Shown here in pieces: positions 1-4,798 of a stretch of DNA of 7,091 nucleotides (its first letter is position 1; each line of letters starts with the position of its first letter). The position numbers and the translations under genes were made by a program. This stretch comes from JBOHPP01 sp050731755. Lineage in GTDB: Bacteria; Methylomirabilota; Methylomirabilia; Rokubacteriales; CSP1-6. Below the pieces are notes generated by a model that was given only the letters and a program-made list of their open reading frames with translations, was not told the origin of the DNA and searched no databases. The stretch covers positions 1-7,091 of the forward strand of contig JBOHPP010000054.1 in the NCBI GenBank assembly GCA_050731755.1, given 5' to 3'.

Positions 1-21
1 GCCTCCCCCAGAACAGGATTT

Positions 22-38
22 CGGCGGCAAAGCCGCCG
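22..38 (-). terminator. Possible hairpin terminator downstream of the protease gene
   Basis: A perfect 7-bp GC stem with a 3-base loop (CGGCGGC, AAA, GCCGCCG) lies about 18 bases past the protease stop codon. On the minus strand it is followed by a mixed sequence rather than a clear T run, so intrinsic termination is only weakly supported. Confidence 0.25.
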
Positions 39-56
39 CTCGAAGTGGAACAGCAG

Positions 57-779
57 TTAGTCGGAGGTGGAGGAGGTGAGGTGGAGGAGGCGCCGGTGAG
101 CGTCCAGGGTGACGCGGTACCGGCCGAGGAAGGAGTTCCCGAGGATTCCGTCGATCCCCGGGCCGGGGTCGTGGATGACGACGGGGATGTTGCGCGCTTC
201 GGCGTCGCCGACGCGGAGGACGGGCACCGTCCCTGCCGGCCCGGCCGCCGGCCCTCCCACCGTCTGCAACTGGATCGTCGAGGCCGCCGACGGGGGCAGC
301 CCCACAGCGGCGGCCAGCGCGGGGGCGACGATGGTGACGCTCGAGCCCGTGTCGACCAGGAAGCGGGCCTCGTGGCCGCCGTTCAGCCGCACCGTGGCAA
401 GCCAAACGCCCCGGAGCGGCTCCAGGGGCACGACGGTGTCGACGCTGCCGTTGGGAGCGGCCCGGAGCTGGGCCAGCCCTTCCCGGGCCAGGCGGGCGAG
501 CGCCGGCGGAGGGTCGAGCAGCATCGCGATGCGGTAGGCGTCGGCGGCGGCGTGCCACTGGCCGAGCTGGGCCAGGGCCGTCGCCCTCCGATAGTGCAGC
601 AGCGGATCGTCGGGCCGCACCGTGACGCCCTCGCTCCAGTGCCGGAGCGCTCCCGCGTAGTCCCGCTGATGCCAGGCAGCGACTCCGAGCGCGTGGAAGT
701 CGGCCGGCGAGGGCAGGGCCCCGAAGGCCAGCCACTGGCCGATGAGCAGGCCGAGGGCGAGAGACAGGATGGGCCGCAC
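57..779 (-). CDS. TPR-containing retropepsin-like aspartic protease, exported or membrane-anchored
   Basis: Predicted 240-residue protein. A hydrophobic segment at residues 4-21 looks like a signal peptide or membrane anchor. TPR-like amphipathic helices follow (about 26-105). The C-terminal half is a retropepsin-like (clan AA) aspartic protease: the catalytic motif FLVDTGSS has Asp143-Thr144-Gly145, and the family's second signature, IDGILGNSFL, is at about 209-218. One such domain normally supplies one catalytic Asp, so activity would need a dimer; this is family knowledge. I chose the GTG at 779 because it puts the hydrophobic segment at the N-terminus. The frame stays open upstream to an ATG at 1043, but that extension is Arg/Ser/Pro-rich, resembles no domain and runs into the divergent gene. 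No strong Shine-Dalgarno sequence precedes 779; a TTG at 797 is an alternative and would add positive charge before the hydrophobic stretch. Substrate unknown; it probably acts outside the cytoplasm. Confidence 0.85.
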   Translation of the reverse strand: MRPILSLALGLLIGQWLAFGALPSPADFHALGVAAWHQRDYAGALRHWSEGVTVRPDDPLLHYRRATALAQLGQWHAAADAYRIAMLLDPPPALARLAREGLAQLRAAPNGSVDTVVPLEPLRGVWLATVRLNGGHEARFLVDTGSSVTIVAPALAAAVGLPPSAASTIQLQTVGGPAAGPAGTVPVLRVGDAEARNIPVVIHDPGPGIDGILGNSFLGRYRVTLDAHRRLLHLTSSTSD

Positions 780-958
780 ATCTCGAGACCCACGCAAGCC
801 GCGTACCGCCGAGGTCGGCCCCGGAGCCTTCCCGCCCTCGACGCGCGAGAAACCCGCGTGAGGCCGTGGCCCGCGCCAGGCCTGCGCGTGTCGTCGGCTC
901 GAACGCGGCGTGCAGCGGACCACACGGATTCGGCACGGCGTTGCGCTGCCGGCTAGCG

Positions 959-971
959 ATTGCGACGCAAT
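959..971. promoter_or_regulatory. 13-bp palindrome, candidate operator
   Basis: ATTGCG-A-CGCAAT is a perfect inverted repeat around one central base, ending 37 bases before the methyltransferase start codon. It is nested inside the CGCTGC (944-949) / GCAGCG (972-977) inverted pair. Its position between divergent genes, close to where a plus-strand promoter should lie, fits a dimeric regulator site. No regulator is identified, and GC-rich DNA yields short palindromes by chance. Confidence 0.3.
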
Positions 972-999
972 GCAGCGGCGTAGTACGCTCAGGCGCAAT

Positions 1000-1004
1000 G
1001 GAGG
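1000..1004 (+). promoter_or_regulatory. Ribosome binding site that fixes the start of the DUF169-methyltransferase gene
   Basis: GGAGG lies four bases before the ATG at 1009. The reading frame stays open upstream to an ATG at 910, but that one has no comparable site and the added residues resemble no domain, so 1009 is preferred. Confidence 0.75.
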
Positions 1005-1008
1005 CCCT

Positions 1009-2856
1009 ATGATCGACGTCAAGACGGCCGAGCGGGAACTCATGACCTATATCCGGCCGCAGACCTTTCCGGTGGCGATCCGGATGCTCAAGCCCGGCGA
1101 GGAGATCCCCGAGCGGGCCAAGCGGCCGGCCCGCGACTTCAAGAAGCTGAGCATGAACTGCCAGGTCATCGACATGGCCCGGCGCTACGGCTGGACGATC
1201 GCCCTGACCCGGGAGGACCATATCTGCTCGCTGGGCATCGCCGCCCTGGGCTTCGAGAAACCCACCCACCTGCACAGCTCGGGCACGCTCTGCGAGGGCA
1301 TGTACACCGAGACGAAAGAGGCCGGGCAGCGCTCGGAGGCCGCCGTCGACCGGTTCGCGGCCGGCGAGTACGCGACCCTGCTGGTGGCGCCGCTCGAGCG
1401 GGCCACCTTCGAGCCCCACCTGGTGTGCATCTATGCCAACCCCGCCCAGGTCATGCGTCTGGTCCAGGCCGCGCTGTGGAAGCAGGGCGGCAAGGTCACC
1501 TCGTCGTTCGGCGGTCGCATCGACTGCTCTGAGATCATCGTCACCACGATGCGCACGGACCGGCCGCAGGTGATCCTGCCCTGCTCGGGCGACCGCATCT
1601 TCGGCCAGACCCAGGACCACGAGATGGCCTTCACCATCCCCTGGAACCAGATGGAAGAGATCATCGATGGCCTGCGCGGCACCCACGCCGGCGGCATTCG
1701 CTATCCGATCACCCAGTTCCTGGAGTACGAGGCCAAGCTGCCGCCCAGATATATGGAAGCCAACCGCCTGTGGGACGCCGAGAAAGGCAAGACTCCGTAC
1801 AGCCCGCGGGACCGGGTGGTCGCCGCCTACAAGCGGACCTTTGCCGATCGGGTGCCTGTGTACCCCATCGTCGCCTCCTTCGCCGGCACGCTCGACGGCT
1901 TGTCCATCGAGGAGTACTGCACGAACGTGCCCAAGGCGATCACGGCGATGCTCAACTACTACGAGCGCTATCAGCCGGACGTCGTGCTGGCCTACAACGA
2001 CCTGGCCAAGGAAGCCGAAGCGTTCGGGTGCCGGGTGAAGTTTTCCGATTATGTCGTACCCTCGATCGACACCCACGTCCTGGCCGAGGACAAGGCCAAG
2101 CTGGCCAGCCTCGCCATGCCCGACCCCTACAAGACGGCGCGGCTGCCGGGATTCCTCGAGCAGTGTGAGGCCCTGGTCAAGGCCAAGCCGCCGACCGCGA
2201 TCGGCGCGGTGGCGGTGGGCCCCTGGACCATCGCCATGCTTCTGCGCAACCCCGAGGCGATGCTGCTCGATACGTTCGAGGACCCCCGCTTCATCCACGA
2301 CCTCATGCGGGTGACCACCGACTTCTGCAAGCTCTGGGGGGACGCCATCGTCAAGACAGGCATCGGGCTCAGCTTCTCGGAGCCCACCGCCTCGATCAGC
2401 CTGATCTCACCGGACAACTACCGAGACTTCATCGCGCCCTACCACAAGGAGCTGGTGGAGTACTTCAAAGCCAAGAAGGTCGGGGTGACCACCCACATCT
2501 GCGGCACGACCTATCCGATCTACGAGGACCTGATCCAGTGCGGGTTCACGACGATCTCCTTCGACCTCGACCAGCAGGGCGACCCGACGCTCTACGTGGA
2601 CCAGCTCGAACGCTTCATGCAGGTTTCCCGGGGGCGGGCGGTGGCCATCGGCAACGTGGACGCCACCCGCTTCGAGAAGACGACGAAGGAGACGATGGAG
2701 GCCGACGTGCGCCGGTGCATCGACACGGCGGCCCGGCACTCGGCGTTCATCCTGTCCACGTCGTGCGAGATCCCGCCGCGATCCGACCCCGAGGTAGTGC
2801 GCTGGTTCATGGACACGGCCCACGAGTACGGCCGCTACGACAGGATCTTTTCCTAG
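1009..2856 (+). CDS. DUF169 fused to a URO-D-superfamily (MtaA/CmuA-type) methyltransferase domain
   Basis: 615-residue two-domain protein. Residues about 5-225 match DUF169 (COG2043), with the EDHICSLGIAALGFE stretch at 69-83, Cys at 51, 73, 95, 140, 173 and 192, and the DCSE motif at 172-175. Residues about 265-615 match the uroporphyrinogen decarboxylase superfamily. Zinc ligands of the MtaA/MtbA/CmuA branch are present: His496-X-Cys498 (THICGTT) and Cys586 (STSCEIPP). True HemE enzymes instead carry an N-terminal FMRQAGRY-type substrate motif; here that place reads RVPVYPIVASFAG (281-293), so tetrapyrrole decarboxylation is unlikely. Members of this branch move methyl groups between a corrinoid protein and a thiol. 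The role here is inferred: zinc-dependent methyl transfer to or from an unknown partner, with an undefined job for DUF169. It is cytosolic, with no signal peptide. No corrinoid protein or partner methyltransferase is encoded in the window. The gene appears monocistronic, ending just before a strong hairpin. Confidence 0.88.
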   Translation: MIDVKTAERELMTYIRPQTFPVAIRMLKPGEEIPERAKRPARDFKKLSMNCQVIDMARRYGWTIALTREDHICSLGIAALGFEKPTHLHSSGTLCEGMYTETKEAGQRSEAAVDRFAAGEYATLLVAPLERATFEPHLVCIYANPAQVMRLVQAALWKQGGKVTSSFGGRIDCSEIIVTTMRTDRPQVILPCSGDRIFGQTQDHEMAFTIPWNQMEEIIDGLRGTHAGGIRYPITQFLEYEAKLPPRYMEANRLWDAEKGKTPYSPRDRVVAAYKRTFADRVPVYPIVASFAGTLDGLSIEEYCTNVPKAITAMLNYYERYQPDVVLAYNDLAKEAEAFGCRVKFSDYVVPSIDTHVLAEDKAKLASLAMPDPYKTARLPGFLEQCEALVKAKPPTAIGAVAVGPWTIAMLLRNPEAMLLDTFEDPRFIHDLMRVTTDFCKLWGDAIVKTGIGLSFSEPTASISLISPDNYRDFIAPYHKELVEYFKAKKVGVTTHICGTTYPIYEDLIQCGFTTISFDLDQQGDPTLYVDQLERFMQVSRGRAVAIGNVDATRFEKTTKETMEADVRRCIDTAARHSAFILSTSCEIPPRSDPEVVRWFMDTAHEYGRYDRIFS

Positions 2857-2891
2857 CTTGGAGGGGGACAACCCCCCGCGCGAGAAACCAA

Positions 2892-2924
2892 AACGGGCCA
2901 GCCGCGATCAGCGGCTGGCCCGTT
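2892..2924. terminator. 14-bp hairpin terminator between convergent genes
   Basis: A perfect 14-bp stem (2892-2905 with 2911-2924) closes a five-base loop, GATCA. It sits between the stop of the methyltransferase gene (2856) and the stop of the convergent RRM gene (2939). On the minus strand the stem runs into TTTTGGTTTCT, a good U-rich tail, so it should terminate the RRM transcript. On the plus strand only two T residues follow at once, so termination of the methyltransferase mRNA is plausible but weaker. Confidence 0.8.
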
Positions 2925-2938
2925 GGCCTGTCAGGCGC

Positions 2939-3304
2939 TCACCACTTGATGGGCTTCGAGGGACGGTGCGCGTAGCCCGACTCGCGGCCGCCGCCGGGCC
3001 CGCGGCCACCGCCGCCGGGTCGAGGCCCGCCCGGCCGCCCGCCACCCGTGCGGGGGGCCTGGGGGTTGGAGATCTCCACCACGAGGCGCCGACCGTCGAG
3101 CTCGCGACCGTTGAGCTGCGAGATGGCGTTCTGCGCCTCTTCGGCGGTCGCCATCTCGACGAACCCGAACCCCCGCGACTGGCCGGAGAATCGGTCCGTG
3201 ATCACCGTGGCCGACAGCACGTTGCCGGACTGTGAGAAGAACTCCCGCAGGGTTTCGCTGGTGCTCGAGTAGGAAAGACCGCCGATGTAGAGCTTCGATG
3301 CCAT
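2939..3304 (-). CDS. Small glycine-rich RRM RNA-binding protein
   Basis: 121-residue protein with one RNA recognition motif (about 3-80) and a Gly/Arg/Pro-rich tail (84-121). RNP2 is LYIGGL at 5-10 and RNP1 is RGFGFVEM at 44-51; the aromatic residues that stack on RNA (Tyr6, Phe46, Phe48) are present. The architecture matches the bacterial Rbp-type RRM proteins known from cyanobacteria and other phyla, several of which are cold-induced. It binds single-stranded RNA; a chaperone or post-transcriptional role is inferred. The ATG at 3304 is chosen because an excellent AGGAGGT lies five bases upstream and RNP2 follows at once; the frame extends to an ATG at 3406 without recognisable sequence. It lies 141 bases after the response regulator on the same strand and ends before a strong terminator. 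The tail ends in KPIKW, with a lone C-terminal Trp. Confidence 0.93.
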   Translation of the reverse strand: MASKLYIGGLSYSSTSETLREFFSQSGNVLSATVITDRFSGQSRGFGFVEMATAEEAQNAISQLNGRELDGRRLVVEISNPQAPRTGGGRPGGPRPGGGGRGPGGGRESGYAHRPSKPIKW

Positions 3305-3309
3305 ATGAC

Positions 3310-3316
3310 ACCTCCT
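3310..3316 (-). promoter_or_regulatory. Strong Shine-Dalgarno sequence of the RRM gene
   Basis: On the minus strand AGGAGGT stands five bases before the ATG at 3304, a near-ideal match and spacing. It decides this start over the in-frame ATG at 3406 and suggests efficient translation. Confidence 0.85.
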
Positions 3317-3320
3317 CACA

Positions 3321-3363
3321 CTCTCTTCCCGACGACCCGACACGCCCCGCGGACGGAAGAGAG
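3321..3363 (-). promoter_or_regulatory. Inverted repeat in the RRM gene leader
   Basis: CTCTCTTCC (3321-3329) and GGAAGAGAG (3355-3363) are perfect 9-base inverted arms separated by 25 bases. In the minus-strand transcript the downstream arm ends four bases before the AGGAGGT ribosome binding site. A second smaller stem (ACCTCG/CGAGGT, 3366-3371 and 3376-3381, four-base loop) sits just upstream. Together they could fold the leader and affect ribosome access; a regulator site at DNA level is the alternative. Confidence 0.4.
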
Positions 3364-3408
3364 CAACCTCGGAGGCGAGGTCCGGCCGGTTACGGCAGAC
3401 GCCCACAG

Positions 3409-3438
3409 TCTACACGCCTCGGGCACCGGCGCAAGCAA
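3409..3438 (-). promoter_or_regulatory. Candidate sigma-70-like promoter for the RRM gene
   Basis: Read on the minus strand, TTGCTT (3433-3438) is followed after 18 bases by TGTAGA (3409-3414), a passable -35/-10 pair. It would start transcription near 3402 and give a leader of about 98 bases holding both stems. It lies wholly in the gap after the response regulator stop. The match is imperfect and rests on consensus only. Confidence 0.25.
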
Positions 3439-3445
3439 ATAGCTC

Positions 3446-4798
3446 CTACTTCCACTCCTCCGGGGTGATCCGATAGGCCAGGATCTTGCGGTAAAGAGTC
3501 TTGGGATCGATCGCGAGCAGCGCGGCCGCCTTGCCGCGGTGGCCTCCCACCTGGCGCAGCGTGCTGACGATGTGCTGGCGCTCCATCCCTTCCAGGCTCC
3601 CCGCCGCCGACGCGGCCGCCGGCGCGGCGCCACCAAGCAGGTCGGGCGGCAGGTCATCGGGCTGGATCTCGTCACCCTTGGCCAGGATCACTGCGCGCTC
3701 GATCGCGTGCTGCAGCTCGCGCACGTTGCCAGGCCAAGCGTATGCCTCCAGGCGAGTCATCGCCGCGGCGCCGAGGTGTTTGATCCCGTAGGCAGCGTTC
3801 GCCTCCAGGAAGTGGCGGGCGAGCAGCGGCACGTCCTCCCGCCGGTCGCGCAGCGGCGGCAGCTGCAGCGTGATCGTGTTGATGCGGTAGTAGAGGTCCT
3901 GCCGGAAGGCGCCGGCCCGGAGGGCCTCGGCCAGGTCCCGGTTCGTCGCGGCCACCAGGCGCACGTCGACGCGGCGCGGCCGGGTGCTGCCCACGCGGAA
4001 GAAGCTTCCCGTCTCCAACGCCCGCAGGAGCTTGACCTGGCTGTCCGGCTCCATCTCCCCGATTTCGTCCAGGAGCAGCGTGCCCCCGTCGGCCAGCTCG
4101 ATGAGCCCCGGCTTGACACCGACGGCGCCGGTGAAGGCGCCCTTCTCGTGACCGAACAACTCCGACTCCAGCACCTCGTGGGGCAACGCCCCACAGTGGA
4201 TGGGGACGAAGGGGCGGCCGGACCGGGCTGAGCGCTCGTGGATGGCCCGGGCCACCAGCTCCTTTCCGGTCCCGCTCTCGCCCAGCACGAGCACCGCCGA
4301 GTCCGTCGGCGCCACCCGCTCGATCATGCGGAGAAGCTCCTGCATGCGAGGGCTCTGGGTGATGATCCCCTCGAACGGCTGGGCGCCCGGCGCGTGGGCG
4401 CGCAGGGCCACGTTGTCGCGCACGAGCTGGCCCTTCTCAGCGGCCTTGCGGACCAGGAGGTCCAGCTCCTCGATCCGGGTGGGCTTGGTGAGGTAATCGT
4501 AGGCGCCGAGCTTCATGGCCTCCACGGCCGTGGCCACTTCCTGAACGCCCGTCATGACGATGACCTGAGGAGCGTCGGGCTGCGGCGCCAGCTCGCGCAG
4601 CACCTCGATCCCCTCCTTGCGTGGCATCTTCATGTCGAGGACGACGACGTCGTAGCTCCCCTCGGCGATCCGGGCCAGCGCCGCCACGCCGTCGGCGACG
4701 CCCTCCACCTGGTGGCCGTTGCGGCCCAGCTCGCGCACGAGGAGCTCTCGGAGATTCTTCTCGTCGTCGGCGACCAGGATCCGGATGGGCCGGGTCAT
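3446..4798 (-). CDS. Sigma-54-dependent NtrC-family response regulator
   Basis: 450 residues in the classic three-domain order. Receiver, about 5-118: acidic pocket Asp11/Asp12, phosphoacceptor Asp55 in VVLDMKMP, Thr83 and Lys105. AAA+ sigma-54 interaction domain, about 143-370: Walker A GESGTGKE (173-180), the GAFTGA loop that contacts sigma-54 (220-225), Walker B LLLDEIGE (241-248), sensor I ATNRD and the WPGNVRELQ motif (355-363). Fis-type helix-turn-helix, about 405-445, ending GKAAALLAIDPKTLYRKIL. All residues needed for phosphorylation, ATP hydrolysis and sigma-54 activation appear intact, so it should be a functional cytosolic activator of sigma-54 promoters. The ATG at 4798 overlaps the kinase stop as ATGA, implying translational coupling and fixing the start just before the receiver. 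Target genes cannot be told from the sequence; I saw no clear sigma-54 (-24/-12) promoter in the window. Confidence 0.95.
   Translation of the reverse strand: MTRPIRILVADDEKNLRELLVRELGRNGHQVEGVADGVAALARIAEGSYDVVVLDMKMPRKEGIEVLRELAPQPDAPQVIVMTGVQEVATAVEAMKLGAYDYLTKPTRIEELDLLVRKAAEKGQLVRDNVALRAHAPGAQPFEGIITQSPRMQELLRMIERVAPTDSAVLVLGESGTGKELVARAIHERSARSGRPFVPIHCGALPHEVLESELFGHEKGAFTGAVGVKPGLIELADGGTLLLDEIGEMEPDSQVKLLRALETGSFFRVGSTRPRRVDVRLVAATNRDLAEALRAGAFRQDLYYRINTITLQLPPLRDRREDVPLLARHFLEANAAYGIKHLGAAAMTRLEAYAWPGNVRELQHAIERAVILAKGDEIQPDDLPPDLLGGAAPAAASAAGSLEGMERQHIVSTLRQVGGHRGKAAALLAIDPKTLYRKILAYRITPEEWK

Larger units (their letters stand above)
780..1008. other. Divergent intergenic region between the protease and DUF169-methyltransferase genes
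   Basis: This 229-base region separates two divergently transcribed genes and should hold both promoters. I see no convincing sigma-70 pair. The best guess for the plus-strand gene is TTGCGA at 960-965 with TAGTAC at 981-986, but the 15-base spacer is too short to trust. The right end carries several short repeats: a 13-bp palindrome at 959-971, TGCAGCGG twice in direct orientation (911-918 and 971-978), and an inverted pair CGCTGC/GCAGCG (944-949 and 972-977) around the palindrome. The left part, about 780-905, shows nothing distinctive. Confidence 0.5.

Noticed and set aside
45..956. Long plus-strand open frame of 303 codons opposite the protease gene
   Set aside because: The product is rich in Arg, Gly and Glu with no recognisable domain, while the opposite strand encodes a clear DTG protease. 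Long antisense frames are expected at this GC content.
780..1043. N-terminal extension of the protease to an ATG at 1043
   Set aside because: The added 88 residues are Arg/Ser/Pro-rich, bury the signal segment inside the protein and overlap the start of the divergent methyltransferase gene.
1009..2856. Annotation as uroporphyrinogen decarboxylase HemE
   Set aside because: The protein carries the zinc ligands of the methyltransferase branch, lacks the HemE substrate motif and has an extra DUF169 domain.
3366..3381. Six-bp stem as an intrinsic terminator for the response regulator
   Set aside because: The stem is short and is followed by TGCTCTCTT rather than a true U run; it fits better as part of the RRM leader.
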